The notes under the pieces: model-generated | Seen by the model: the letters and a program-made list of their open reading frames with translations, nothing else | Databases searched by the model: none | Told to the model about the DNA's origin: nothing | DNA from: an uncultured Collinsella sp. | GTDB lineage: Bacteria; Actinomycetota; Coriobacteriia; Coriobacteriales; Coriobacteriaceae | Direction of reading: 5' to 3' | Assembly: GCA_900542315.1 (NCBI GenBank) | Contig: UQMV01000024.1 | Location: 1 to 32,388 of the forward strand | DNA: 32,388 nt | Shown: positions 15,434-24,686 of the stretch, in pieces | Layout of the letters: each line of letters begins with the position of its first letter | How positions within the stretch are numbered: position 1 is the stretch's first letter | Program-made: the position numbers and the translations under genes

Positions 15434-15994
15434 GTGACCGAGAAAGAGAAGATGGAGCGCGGGGAGTGGCATGATGCCAACTTTGACGAGGAACTCCTGG
15501 CAAAACGGGCGAGGGCAGAGGCGCTCTGCTATGACTTCAATATGGGAAAACCCGGAAGCGACGCGCAGCTTGACGCCCTAAAATCCTTGCTCGATACCGA
15601 TCTTCCGGCAGGGCTGACGGTCCTTTCGCCTGCCTACTTTGACTAAGGGGACAAGACAACCTTTGGCGACGGCTGCTTTGTGAACCATGGCTGCTACTTT
15701 ATGGACGGTGGTTCTATTACCTTTGGTGACAACGTGTTTATTGGGCCGTTTTGCGGCTTCTACACCGCTTCGCATCCCCTTGGAGCAAAAGAGCGCAACT
15801 TGGGTCTCGAGAGGGCTCTGCCCATTGTTGTTGGCGATAACTGCTGGTTTGGCGCGAACGTGTCCGTACTCCAGGGGGTTACCATCGGCAGCGGCTGCGT
15901 TATCGCTGCGGGAAGTGTTGTGACGGAAGACCTTCCGGACAACGTGATGGCGGCAGGCGTTCCCGCGGTCGTCAAGAAGATCATCGAACAATAA
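15434..15994 (+). pseudogene. maltose/galactoside O-acetyltransferase with in-frame stop
   Basis: Intact, it would encode a 186-residue hexapeptide acetyltransferase of the LacA/Maa type, moving acetyl groups from acetyl-CoA to sugars. The N-terminal domain reads EKEKMERGEWHDANFDEELL. The left-handed beta-helix has NHGCYFMDGG, ITFGDNVFIGPF and VVGDNCWFGANVSVLQGVTI. Codon 71 is TAA (15644-15646) where homologues have Tyr in FDYGDKTTFG; both sides are in the same frame. GTG 15434 follows AAGGGG. The rest of the frame is undamaged, so the mutation is recent, or a sequencing error. Confidence 0.85.
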
Positions 15995-16009
15995 CGGAGC
16001 TATTAAACG

Positions 16010-16114
16010 ATGGGGCACGCATGGTTCCGGCAAATCCGGTTATTGGCGTGCGCGTTGGCCATGCTGGTAAGTCCCACTTACTCGGTTCCTTCCGACTCGG
16101 TTCTGCCCGAGTAA
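16010..16114 (+). CDS. possible secreted micropeptide
   Basis: A 34-codon frame behind ACGGAG reads MGHAWFRQIRLLACALAMLV and then SPTYSVPSD, with the charge and hydrophobic pattern of a signal peptide. An 8-bp hairpin (TTACTCGG with CCGAGTAA, 16078-16115) lies within its end. No homologue is known to me, and it may be chance. Confidence 0.15.
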   Translation: MGHAWFRQIRLLACALAMLVSPTYSVPSDSVLPE

Positions 16115-16176
16115 GGTTGAACAGCGAATCGAAATTGTTATGTCCGCACGGCGATGACGAACATGGTTTTCATAAT

Positions 16177-16243
16177 GACAGATATAGTTGACATCCTTTG
16201 ATGGATGCAATATATTTCTGTCTTGTTGCAACGGATATCTGTC
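16177..16243 (+). promoter_or_regulatory. promoter with repeated GACAGATAT half-sites
   Basis: A strong promoter, TTGACA (16188-16193), 17 bases, TATATT (16211-16216). GACAGATAT (16177-16185) and its exact complement ATATCTGTC (16235-16243) flank it, with a related TTTCTGTC at 16215-16222 overlapping the -10. This layout suggests autoregulation by the XRE protein. Confidence 0.65.
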
Positions 16244-16264
16244 CATTACTACGAAAGGAACTTC

Positions 16265-16495
16265 ATGCCGGGCAAAAAGAACCTACACATGAAGGCGGCG
16301 CGCGCGGCGGTTGGCCTTTCGCAAGCCGACTTGGCCGAGGCCGTGGGCGTTACGCGTCAGACCATCGGCCTGATCGAGGCGGGCGGCTACAACCCCACGC
16401 TCAATTTGTGCGTGGCAATTTGTAAAGCGCTACGCGTTACGTTGAACGACTTGTTTTGGGAAGACGAGAGCGACGTCGACCCTGATGCTCTTTAG
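16265..16495 (+). CDS. small XRE-family transcriptional regulator
   Basis: A 76-residue protein that is little more than one Cro/C1-type helix-turn-helix: AARAAVGLSQADLAEAVGVT, then RQTIGLIEAGGYNPTLNLCV and ALRVTLNDLFW. This is the compact YdeM-like class common in Gram-positives, often encoded with a membrane protein. ATG 16265 follows AAAGGA; the frame is open upstream to 16205, but that part covers the promoter. The next gene begins nine bases after the stop, and its GGAG overlaps the stop. Confidence 0.88.
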   Translation: MPGKKNLHMKAARAAVGLSQADLAEAVGVTRQTIGLIEAGGYNPTLNLCVAICKALRVTLNDLFWEDESDVDPDAL

Positions 16496-16504
16496 GAGTT
16501 CGCT

Positions 16505-17089
16505 ATGAAATTTGAAGATTTAAAACTCGTGCAAAAGTGGCGTGAATATGCCGGCCCAAAGGATGAGCGCCTGGAGGCTGAGAGCGCGAAGATCTACAAG
16601 ATTGGTTTCGTGCTGCTTTCGTTTGGCATGTTGATGATCTTTTTCTACCAGTTTATAGCTCGACAGGTTGCGTGGGTTCACAGCGACGCCAGTGAAATGC
16701 CGCATGGCTTTGCAACGCCGTTCGAGGCAGCCATGTATTTGTGGCTCGTTCTCGTGATGTTGATTTGCGCAGGACTGCAAACGCGGAAGGGCTATGTCGA
16801 TACCAATCGTTTTGGGCAAACCGAGCATCTTCCTGTTGGATATTTCCTGCTTGTCAGCGGTCTTAGCGGCGCCGCGTTCGCGCTTGTTATTGCCGCAATG
16901 CGCTGTATCGCTGAGGCGCAGATCGTACCGCTCGAAAGCGTCTTTTGGTTGGCGAACCTGGCCACAGGCGTGTTCTGCGGTGCGACGATTTTCGCGGCCA
17001 CGTTTGCTGTCCTGTGCGCAACGTTTTTCACGGCGAAAAGACGCCGTGCCAAGCTCGAGGCAGAACTCAACTCCTCTGACGACATCTAA
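16505..17089 (+). CDS. four-helix membrane protein paired with the XRE regulator
   Basis: 194 residues. After a charged N-terminus (WREYAGPKDERLEAESAKIY) come four membrane segments at about 33-54, 72-93, 111-133 and 149-177, and a basic tail (KRRRAKLEAEL). The size, the DER-A-IY leader and the coupling to a small XRE regulator resemble DUF6773/DUF3169-like proteins. Function is unknown; the regulator probably controls both genes. Confidence 0.75.
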   Translation: MKFEDLKLVQKWREYAGPKDERLEAESAKIYKIGFVLLSFGMLMIFFYQFIARQVAWVHSDASEMPHGFATPFEAAMYLWLVLVMLICAGLQTRKGYVDTNRFGQTEHLPVGYFLLVSGLSGAAFALVIAAMRCIAEAQIVPLESVFWLANLATGVFCGATIFAATFAVLCATFFTAKRRRAKLEAELNSSDDI

Positions 17090-17094
17090 TGCGT

Positions 17095-17130
17095 AATGGG
17101 CTGGCTCTGGGTATCCAGAACCAGCCCATT
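17095..17130. terminator. hairpin between convergent genes
   Basis: AATGGGCTGG-ct-CTGG-gtat-CCAG-aa-CCAGCCCATT forms a long near-perfect stem between the XRE/membrane operon and the convergent surface-protein gene. T-runs are short on both sides; it probably serves both directions. Confidence 0.7.
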
Positions 17131-17177
17131 TGATGTTCGATGAGCAGGGTCAGCGCCCCCACAAAAGCGGCTGAGAG

Positions 17178-20100
17178 CTAGTGGGACCTATCCGCATCGG
17201 CTTCGTCGCTGGCACCGCGTCCGAGGGCGGTTCGGCGGGTGCTGTAGACGATAAGGCCGGCGCCTGCTGCGGCGAGTGCTGCAGCGGCTGCCGTAAGGGG
17301 AGCGTTGACATCGCCCGTGCCCGCAAGCGCGCCCGCTTTTCCGGGGCGCTTGCTATTGCCGTGATCCTTGCCGCTGCCAGAGCCACTGCCGCCACCGGAG
17401 CTGCTTCCGCCGGAGCCACCTCCGCTCGCGCCGCCATCGCCGTCGACCGTCATCGGGGCGTCGTGAAGTCCCGTCGTATCCGCGCTGTCGCATACGCCGA
17501 CCTGAACTTCTGAGCGTTCGCATGCCGCGTCGGGCACATGAAGCTCGTGCAGTACGGCATCCAGCGCCGAGTTTGCGCCCGGTCGAATTTCCTCGAGCGT
17601 TACGGGATCGAGCGCCACCAGATTACGTGCCTTCGCATACAGCGTTACGCGTTTGCCCACTTCGTCGCTCCAACTCTCGGGAATGGCGAAGCTCATGCGG
17701 AACTGTGCCGTGCAGCCTGGTGCCAGCACGGCGTTGCCATTGTCAGCAACCAGCGGGTGCGTCGCAAAACGTGCGCCCAGCGTCTCGAGCGCGTACTTCA
17801 CGTGTGCCATGTCGTTGGCCGAAGCATCCTCGGCGAGCTCCGGATCGTAGATCGATGCCATGCGTGCGTTCACTCCGAACCCGATGGATGCGCTGGAGAA
17901 CGGCTGGCTGGAGCCCTCTCGGTACAGATCGATCGTGCCGGCGGTCAGCAAGGTGTTGCCGTCGTTTCGCACCGTGACCATAAAGGATTCACCTGCTGCT
18001 CCGGGCACCACCGCGCCCGAGGTAGCGACCGCGCCCGTCGGAGTGGCACACGCCACCAAGGGCACTTCGATGCCGTGCAGCTCTGCCTCGCTCTTCTCTG
18101 CGCTCACAATGTGCGTGGCGAGCGCGGAGAGCATGCCTCCCGACGTCAAAAATGTCGTTATCTGATCGACGGGATGGTCCAGCTCGCACATCACGAACGG
18201 CTCCGTGAACAGATCGCCTGCCAAGGTGCTGGCGAAGATGCGGAAGTGCTTGCCCATCACTGCTGCCGGGTTGCCTTCTTCGTCGTAGGTTTGTCCCACC
18301 TTGCCATCGGTGTTCTCTACATAGAGCACGCACCTGCCGTTGTTGCTTACGCTAAACGATGCCGGGCCACAGTCTGCGGCGCCCACGGGCTGCGTTGCAA
18401 ATGCCGATGCGTCTCGCGTCCAAGTAATATGCTGCAGTTGCTCGTTGACGGTTGCCAAAAAGCCCGTGTGCTGCGGCCACGGCACCGCGTGGGGTACTGT
18501 GGCATCTGGCGACATAACGCCCCAACCCGCGATGGACTGGCCGATCACGGCGTACGATGCACAGCCACAACCGCCTGCAGTCTCGTATGCAACGGGCACC
18601 ACCATTTTGCCGTTGATATTCTCGGGCGTGCCGAGCTCGATGCTCGACGGTGCCTGCGGAAAGCGGAGGACCTGACGGAACGTGAGACTGTCGCCCAAAT
18701 CATCCGACCATAGGGTAAAGCACTCCAGCGCAACCTCAGCCTCGCTGCTGAGCGCCTTTTCTGCGGTGGTTCCGCGGCGGTGGAGGTAGGCGCCCGACAG
18801 ACGTCCGTCGACAAGTGTCTTGCCCACCGTGATGCGTGGGCACTGCAGGCAATGGTAGCCATCCTCCTGAAGGCGGCCGCGCGAGATGCTGCGCCACGAC
18901 GTGTGCGATATCACGCGGGCTCCGTCGTTGCTTATGCGCAGGCGCACAACGGACAGTATGCCGGATGTGCTCGCCGTATCGAAATGGGTGTTGTCGCCGC
19001 CGGGGCGCTCGCCCGAGACCAGCAGCACGTAGGCGTCCTGGTTTCCTCTTCCGTCCGTATATTCCACCACGTCGAAGTCGTAATCGTATACGCTGTCGCG
19101 CTCCACGTCGTTCTCGCCAAACCCAAGGGGAAAGTCCACGGGCGTGGGAGCGGACCACGTGCCGTTTGCCTTTGTGTGCACCACCAGGCGCGAGCGACCA
19201 TTGTCGCCGTAGCGCACCGAGGCGATACGGAACAGGCATTCTACGCCGGCAATCATTGCCAGCTTCATGTGAGCTTCGCTGAGCACGCCAGCAAACAGCA
19301 CGTTGTCGCTCGAGGGTTTGATGCCGCCACGCTCGTCCTCCGACACGCCGGTAGAATTGGCGTTGGGGTCCGCAACGGCGTTCGTTGCCTGACCGATGTA
19401 GGTGTACTCATACATCGGCGCGGCGTTTTCGTCGTTCTCTATCAGTGCGTGGACGAAATGCTCGATCTGTCCCGTGTCGTCGCTTTCTGCATCCGCCTCG
19501 AGCTCAATGCGCGTGACCGACCGGTCCCAATCGCGTACGGTAGGCGCGACATTCCTTGCAGTGGCTTTAACCTCGGCGCGCGCGAGCAGCTCGGCGTTGG
19601 TGACAATGGTGGCCGATGCGATAAATTGCGGAACGCCGCCCGCCTCGGCGTTGCCGGCTGAGCCGAAGCAGGCATCTAGTGTATAGGGCGTATCTCCACC
19701 CAATGCGAGCTCAGAGCGCTGGAGTACATACTGGTCGCCGTTGTTCACCGACATATTCCACGAATCGAGGAGTGTGGGCCACGACCCCGACCAAGCCTTG
19801 GTGGTCCACTTGAACATCACGAACTGGAGTATCACATCGACATCGACGTCTGCACCTACGCGCAGTCGCGGAAGCTGGTGTCCATCAGCCTTCTCGTACC
19901 CAATGAACAGCGTGAGGGATGCGGCGCCGCGCACGGCGGACGAAGCGACGCCTGCAACACCGGCGCCAAAGGTGACGGCAAGCCCGATTTGGATGGTGAA
20001 CGAGCCCGACGTGTTTGAATAGTCGAGCGAAATGTTTTTAAAAAACGCCGCGCCGCTGCCGTGCGTGTGGGCACCCACGGCGAGCGCCAGCTTCGCCAAC

Positions 20101-21545
20101 ACCCAGGGGTTGACGTTTAGGAAAAACGGCACCGGTCCTAGGGTAAACTGCTCGGTCCAATTGAGGTCGGTTCTTACCTGGAAGAGGGCCTTAATATTGC
20201 CGTATGCGGGGTCGTTGTTGTTGCCCCAGGTTTTGCCCACCCAATCGTAGGCGAGCGAGCCGTACAGCTGTGTGGCGATATCCATCGTGAACAGCGGCGT
20301 GCAATGGTGGCGAAGGAGCTTGGTGTTTCTTGGATCGGTGCCCGAACCGGCACTCATACTTTTGTACTGATTCCACTTCCCCTCCATCTCGTCGAGGTAG
20401 CGGTTTGCCTGCTTGGCGCCCGACTCGCGCGGCGATTTCTTCCAGTATTCCGGATCAGGGTTGCCCGAATCGTTCATATAGCTGGCTGGTTTGTATCCTC
20501 CACCAAACAGCACGTATCCAGCAAACGAGAAATCGAAGAGGATCGGAAATGTGGGCATCCAGCACGTGAACTTATTGCCGCCGATGCCGGGAAACGCCGC
20601 GGGGAAATCAAACGGAGTGATCTCTTGGTCCATGGTGGTGGGGACGATAGTGGTCGATCCGGATTCCGCCTTTGCCGCCGGCGCGGTGGCAACGGCCATG
20701 GGGGAGGAGAGCGTGTAGGTTTTGCCCTGGTAGTCGAGGACAAAGCGCAGCTTGCATCCTTCTTCCAGGAGGCTCGACGCTGCATCGAGGAACGTGTCTT
20801 CGAGCGTGAACGTCGCCAGATTATCCGCGCCCGATGCGCTGGCCTTGACTTGGCCAATCTGCGTGACGGTTTCGGATGAACTGTCCGCAGCGGGCATCAC
20901 TTTATTGATATGCAACGTTGCCTGCCCGCCCTGCGGCAGATAGGCCTGCACGGTAAAAGCGTGCGTGTCGGGCTGATCGTTTGCTGCTTCGTCCGCTGGC
21001 ATTGCCATGAACGTGGCGTCGGCGTACTGGATGTCCCATTCGTCGAATGTGAGTTGGCGGAAGTACGGCTCGCCGTCGGAAAGCGGACGCGTGGGCGCGG
21101 TTATGGCGGTGCCGCCCTGGATACGCGCAAGGGGAATCTCGACATCGCGGTAGCCCGCCATGCTAATGGAGATGCCGCCGTTAAAGTCGTACGCGTCGAG
21201 AAGCGTTGCCTCGTCCACGTAGCCTTCTGAAAGCGGCGCGACCTCAAAGATGGCCGTGCCTTCGTCATCGGTAGTGGCAGTGAGCTGCTTGCCTGCGGCA
21301 TAGCGCGATATGAGCGTGACCTGGGCACCCGTGATGGGCGTATTCTTGTTGGCGACGTCGACCACGACCACACCAAACATGGTGCGCGAGAGAACGAGCA
21401 CCCTGAAGGGGTCTTTTTCGTCGGCATAGGCTTCGGTGGGCGCGAACGGCAGTATGAAGGCGTTTGAGGTGCCCGGCACGCGCGGCAACATAATGCTCGC
21501 CAGCGAGGACGCTCCGGCAACAAGTAACGAACGGCGATCAAGCAT
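17178..21545 (-). CDS. giant Tat-exported surface protein with LAGTG sortase signal
   Basis: 1455 residues. A twin-arginine signal starts it: MLDRRSLLVAGASSLASIML, with processing probably near SNA or AYA. Residues of about 45-110 look like a Cna-B/carboxypeptidase-regulatory domain (NTPITGAQVTLISRY ... DDEGTAIFEV). The middle is a long, Trp/Asp-rich beta region without a recognised domain, and a CARDB-like Ig segment (VTVRNDGNTLLTAGTIDLYR) comes late. The end has a Gly/Ser linker, LAGTGD (about 1407), a hydrophobic segment and RR, the layout of a sortase substrate. LAxTG is the class E sortase preference. GGGAG precedes ATG 21545; the upstream frame lacks support. Confidence 0.85.
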   Translation of the reverse strand: MLDRRSLLVAGASSLASIMLPRVPGTSNAFILPFAPTEAYADEKDPFRVLVLSRTMFGVVVVDVANKNTPITGAQVTLISRYAAGKQLTATTDDEGTAIFEVAPLSEGYVDEATLLDAYDFNGGISISMAGYRDVEIPLARIQGGTAITAPTRPLSDGEPYFRQLTFDEWDIQYADATFMAMPADEAANDQPDTHAFTVQAYLPQGGQATLHINKVMPAADSSSETVTQIGQVKASASGADNLATFTLEDTFLDAASSLLEEGCKLRFVLDYQGKTYTLSSPMAVATAPAAKAESGSTTIVPTTMDQEITPFDFPAAFPGIGGNKFTCWMPTFPILFDFSFAGYVLFGGGYKPASYMNDSGNPDPEYWKKSPRESGAKQANRYLDEMEGKWNQYKSMSAGSGTDPRNTKLLRHHCTPLFTMDIATQLYGSLAYDWVGKTWGNNNDPAYGNIKALFQVRTDLNWTEQFTLGPVPFFLNVNPWVLAKLALAVGAHTHGSGAAFFKNISLDYSNTSGSFTIQIGLAVTFGAGVAGVASSAVRGAASLTLFIGYEKADGHQLPRLRVGADVDVDVILQFVMFKWTTKAWSGSWPTLLDSWNMSVNNGDQYVLQRSELALGGDTPYTLDACFGSAGNAEAGGVPQFIASATIVTNAELLARAEVKATARNVAPTVRDWDRSVTRIELEADAESDDTGQIEHFVHALIENDENAAPMYEYTYIGQATNAVADPNANSTGVSEDERGGIKPSSDNVLFAGVLSEAHMKLAMIAGVECLFRIASVRYGDNGRSRLVVHTKANGTWSAPTPVDFPLGFGENDVERDSVYDYDFDVVEYTDGRGNQDAYVLLVSGERPGGDNTHFDTASTSGILSVVRLRISNDGARVISHTSWRSISRGRLQEDGYHCLQCPRITVGKTLVDGRLSGAYLHRRGTTAEKALSSEAEVALECFTLWSDDLGDSLTFRQVLRFPQAPSSIELGTPENINGKMVVPVAYETAGGCGCASYAVIGQSIAGWGVMSPDATVPHAVPWPQHTGFLATVNEQLQHITWTRDASAFATQPVGAADCGPASFSVSNNGRCVLYVENTDGKVGQTYDEEGNPAAVMGKHFRIFASTLAGDLFTEPFVMCELDHPVDQITTFLTSGGMLSALATHIVSAEKSEAELHGIEVPLVACATPTGAVATSGAVVPGAAGESFMVTVRNDGNTLLTAGTIDLYREGSSQPFSSASIGFGVNARMASIYDPELAEDASANDMAHVKYALETLGARFATHPLVADNGNAVLAPGCTAQFRMSFAIPESWSDEVGKRVTLYAKARNLVALDPVTLEEIRPGANSALDAVLHELHVPDAACERSEVQVGVCDSADTTGLHDAPMTVDGDGGASGGGSGGSSSGGGSGSGSGKDHGNSKRPGKAGALAGTGDVNAPLTAAAAALAAAGAGLIVYSTRRTALGRGASDEADADRSH

Positions 21546-21701
21546 CTTGGGCTCCCATCCCGCAAATATCGGTGGAAATACTCTAATTTTGCGAGAAGTA
21601 ACCCTGCGACGGTAGTGCCGTTCGAGGACCAAAATGTCCAATTTGAGCGAGCGAAGCGCCGGGGCTCCGGAGCGCGCACGCCGCACTAGGCAGTCCGGTC
21701 G

Positions 21702-22706
21702 CTAGCGCAACATATGCGCGACCAACTCGGCGCGAGTTCCGATACCGAGCTTTGCATACACGCCGGACAGGCGGTTTTTAACGGTGCCCGGCGAAACTTC
21801 CATGTGGCGTGCGATTTCGGCGTTGGTCCATCCGCGGCAGGCGAGCATGGCCATGGTGAACTCCGTGGTCGTTAAATCGTCGGCCACGTCCTCGCCCGAA
21901 TCGGGGTTGTGGATGCGCCGCCAGCCGTAGCTGAATCGATACGTAATCTCGATGATGCGTGCGAAATCGTTAGGGTATTGCGATTTTAGGCATGCCTCGA
22001 TGAGCCCCTGTAAAAGGCCGTGGTGCTCGCCAATGAGCTCGATAAGGCCGTCGGGACGCGCAATGTTCCAAGCGGTTCCGAAGTGTGCCTTTGCGGCGTC
22101 GATGTCCTTGAGGCTCATGCATGCCATGGAAGCTGCCAGGTGCAGGAACAGTTCCGAGATCGGATAGCTTCCCTGTTTCATGATCAGGGCATTTTCCGCC
22201 ATGCCTAGGCTGCGGCCGTATTCGCCGCGCAGATACAAGGCGTGCGCCATCACGTAGCTGGCGAACAGGCGCAGGCCTTCGGGCAGATGCGCCGCAAGTG
22301 GATAAAACTCTTCGGCAGAATACGGGGAAGGCAAGTGCAGCAGGACGCTCGCGGCCGAGGCGAACAGGATATGCGTGGCGTGGACGGCGGGCGACTCCTC
22401 GTCGGTTGGCGTATCGAGGATGCCAGCAAGGCACCGGCGGGCGTCGGGGATACGGTTGAGCGACAGGCTGGCGTATCCGCAGATAAAGCATGCGGAATAG
22501 CGCAGTGCGGGATCGGTGGCGTCAAGATAGGGGCGCACCGTCTTGGCAGCGAGGGCGGCCTGTCCGCGAAAGTACAGCGCTTCTGCCGTGGCAATGGCGT
22601 GCGAATCGGGGTCGGAAATGCCTGCAACCGCAGTGTCAATCTGCCCCGGCACAAAGGCGGTGCACATCAACGGCATGGGAACGCATGGGTAGCCATCGCA
22701 GTCCAT
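21702..22706 (-). CDS. LuxR-type regulator with TPR-like sensor domain
   Basis: 334 residues. The C-terminal 60 residues are a LuxR helix-turn-helix (LTTTEFTMAMLACRGWTNAE, IARHMEVSPGTVKNRLSGVY, KLGIGTRAEL). The first 260 are helical, with repeat-like spacing (ATAEALYFRGQAALAAKTVR, ALYLRGEYGRSLGMAENAL), as in TPR-bearing LuxR proteins of Coriobacteria. There is no receiver domain or membrane segment. ATG 22706 is seven bases after GGGAG; a TTG at 22733 is less likely. It is encoded 156 nt upstream of the giant surface-protein gene in the same direction, so control of that gene is plausible. Confidence 0.85.
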   Translation of the reverse strand: MDCDGYPCVPMPLMCTAFVPGQIDTAVAGISDPDSHAIATAEALYFRGQAALAAKTVRPYLDATDPALRYSACFICGYASLSLNRIPDARRCLAGILDTPTDEESPAVHATHILFASAASVLLHLPSPYSAEEFYPLAAHLPEGLRLFASYVMAHALYLRGEYGRSLGMAENALIMKQGSYPISELFLHLAASMACMSLKDIDAAKAHFGTAWNIARPDGLIELIGEHHGLLQGLIEACLKSQYPNDFARIIEITYRFSYGWRRIHNPDSGEDVADDLTTTEFTMAMLACRGWTNAEIARHMEVSPGTVKNRLSGVYAKLGIGTRAELVAHMLR

Positions 22707-22773
22707 CTTCCATCTCCCATCAGGTGGCAACAATGCAGCAATTGTACTCCTGTTGCTCGGGACCCCTTTCGTT

Positions 22774-23925
22774 TTACTGTTCGGTTAACGCTGCGGATCG
22801 TTTTGGAAGGGTCGCGAGCATGGTAGTCCCGTTCTCGGAACTTGTTTCGACCTCTACCGTGCCACCGTGAAGCGCTGCAATCTCCCAAACGAGCGCTAGT
22901 CCGAGTCCTGCGCCGCCGTATGCCCTGCTGCGGGATTTGTCTAGGCGAAAGAACGGTTGGAAGATGCTCTCACGGTACTGCTTGGGTATTCCCGGGCCCT
23001 CATCTTTGACTCGCAGGAGCACATGGCTGTCGCTGTCGCTGATGGAGACGTTGACAGTCGAGCCGGGGCGGCTGTAACGGATGGCATTTTCGACCAAGTT
23101 AAACACCAGCCGATAGAGGAGCGTGTCGCTCCCGATTACTAAAGCGTTCCCAGCACAATTGAGGGCCATGCCCTTATTTTCGGCAAGTGGCGCAAGGTCG
23201 GTGAGGACCTCTTCGGACAAGGGACCAAGTTCCACATCGTCTTCGCAGGGAACGCTGCGGAGCTCACTCATCTCGAGCAACACCTTGGCCATTCGAGACA
23301 TGCGCTCGGTTTGTTCTTGTAGCAGGCCGAGCAACTCGGCTGTTTCGGGTTGTAAGTTGGAGCGCTCGGAGACAAACAGTTCGATCTGTGCCTGCATAAG
23401 GGCGAGCGGGGTTCGCAGCTCGTGTGCGGCGTTGCCGGTAAATTGACGCTGTGCAGAGAATCCTTCGCCAAGACGGGCGATCATGTCGTTGAAAGAGGCG
23501 CTGCATCGTTGTAGCTCGGTGGGCACATCTTCACTGAGTCTGATTTCGTTTAGGTTGTCAGGCTGCACACGCTCAACCTGGGCTGCAAAAGCCCGTAGCG
23601 GTTTGAGTGCACGGCCGCTCACAAAGTATGCCAGCACGCCGCCAGGGAGTGTGACTCCAGCCGTGATGCGCCAGGCTGTCGTGCCAAAAGACTCCTGTGC
23701 GTCGTTTACGACGATCGTGACCTCGTCATCGAGGGTCGCTTTCGTTGGGTCGAACGCCTGGGGCGAATCTTCGCCGGTTGCGTTAAAGGCCGAGATGTCA
23801 CTGCCGATAGCATCCATGTAGCGCATGCCCGTATAGCCGACCAGACAGTTCGTCAGCACGCATGCCGCACACGTGAGCAGTGCCGTCATAATCGTTATGC
23901 GCCATTGCAGCGAAAGCCTTTTCAT
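22774..23925 (-). CDS. sensor histidine kinase
   Basis: 383 residues. TM1 spans about 10-30; the extracytoplasmic loop is short (about 31-85) and acidic; TM2 is about 86-103, followed by HAMP. The H-box is NAAHELRTPL (His168), the N-box NLVENAIRYS, and the G-boxes KDEGPGIP and GGAGLGLALV. The kinase gene start overlaps the response-regulator stop by 4 nt (ATGA). It belongs to the class that senses envelope or ion conditions. Targets are not evident; the divergent redox operon and the downstream LuxR/surface-protein genes are candidates. Confidence 0.92.
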   Translation of the reverse strand: MKRLSLQWRITIMTALLTCAACVLTNCLVGYTGMRYMDAIGSDISAFNATGEDSPQAFDPTKATLDDEVTIVVNDAQESFGTTAWRITAGVTLPGGVLAYFVSGRALKPLRAFAAQVERVQPDNLNEIRLSEDVPTELQRCSASFNDMIARLGEGFSAQRQFTGNAAHELRTPLALMQAQIELFVSERSNLQPETAELLGLLQEQTERMSRMAKVLLEMSELRSVPCEDDVELGPLSEEVLTDLAPLAENKGMALNCAGNALVIGSDTLLYRLVFNLVENAIRYSRPGSTVNVSISDSDSHVLLRVKDEGPGIPKQYRESIFQPFFRLDKSRSRAYGGAGLGLALVWEIAALHGGTVEVETSSENGTTMLATLPKRSAALTEQ

Positions 23926-24596
23926 TCGCTGTCCTCCATAACGTAGCCCTCTCCAATCCGATTGCGAATCGGGTCGTATCCCAAAGCGCTGCGCAACTTT
24001 TTTCGGAGCGACGAGATATGAACGCGGGTTGCGTTGCTAAAGCTGTTCACGCTGCTATCCCAAACGTGCTCGATAAGCTCCTCTTGGCTTACCGGACGCC
24101 CCTGATTAAGCATCAGGTATTCCAAGATTCCCGTTTCCTTGCGCGTAAGAGATAAAGCCTCGCTGTCCACGGAAGCGATGCGCGCCTTGGTGTCAAAGCG
24201 GAGCTTTCCGCAGGCTAAAACTATGTCGCTTTGTGTAAAGCGTCTGAGGGTAAGGCTGCGGATGCGTGCTGCCAGCTCGTCAAGATGAAACGGCTTGGTG
24301 AGGTAGTCGTTGGCGCCGGCATCGAGTCCGGCGACTTTATCGGATACTTCGCCGCGTGCGGACAGAATCAGCACCTTAGTCTCGCAGTCAGTTTTCCTAA
24401 GTTCCCTGAGTACGGTCATGCCGTCGATGCGGGGAAGGTTGAGGTCGAGTACCACGAGGTCGAAGGCCTCAACGTTCAGCAGGTCGAGCGCCTCCTGTCC
24501 GTCGTGACAGCAGTCGACGCTGTACGCCAAGTTTCGCAAACTGCGCGCGATTGCATCGCACAGCGCCCGCTCGTCCTCGACGATCAAAATTCGCAT
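23922..24596 (-). CDS. OmpR/PhoB-family response regulator
   Basis: 224 residues. The receiver has VEDE, phospho-Asp51 (VVLDLNLPRIDG), Ser79 (LILSARG) and Lys101 (YLTKPF). The C-terminal winged helix carries SLTRKETGILEYLMLNQGRP and RVHISSLRKKL...IGEGYVM, as in QseB/CiaR-like regulators. GAGGAG lies six bases before ATG 24596, chosen over the ATG at 24614. It forms a two-gene unit with the kinase. Confidence 0.93.
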   Translation of the reverse strand: MRILIVEDERALCDAIARSLRNLAYSVDCCHDGQEALDLLNVEAFDLVVLDLNLPRIDGMTVLRELRKTDCETKVLILSARGEVSDKVAGLDAGANDYLTKPFHLDELAARIRSLTLRRFTQSDIVLACGKLRFDTKARIASVDSEALSLTRKETGILEYLMLNQGRPVSQEELIEHVWDSSVNSFSNATRVHISSLRKKLRSALGYDPIRNRIGEGYVMEDSE

Positions 24597-24626
24597 AACA
24601 GTCTCCTCGTACATTCCAAATCGCGC

Positions 24627-24654
24627 TTAACACGGATTTTATAGTCGATATGGT
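24627..24654 (+). promoter_or_regulatory. candidate promoter of the redox operon
   Basis: TTAACA, 16-base spacer, TATGGT, 33 bases before the first start codon, in the 90-nt gap shared with the divergent two-component system. Confidence 0.4.
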
Positions 24655-24686
24655 CCAATGGTCGCGTAACGAAAGGAGTGGTCGGG

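Noticed and set aside
16060..16130. Possible tRNA-like fold
   Set aside because: Only one 8-bp stem; no T-loop GTTCRAANC or anticodon arm in the right spacing.
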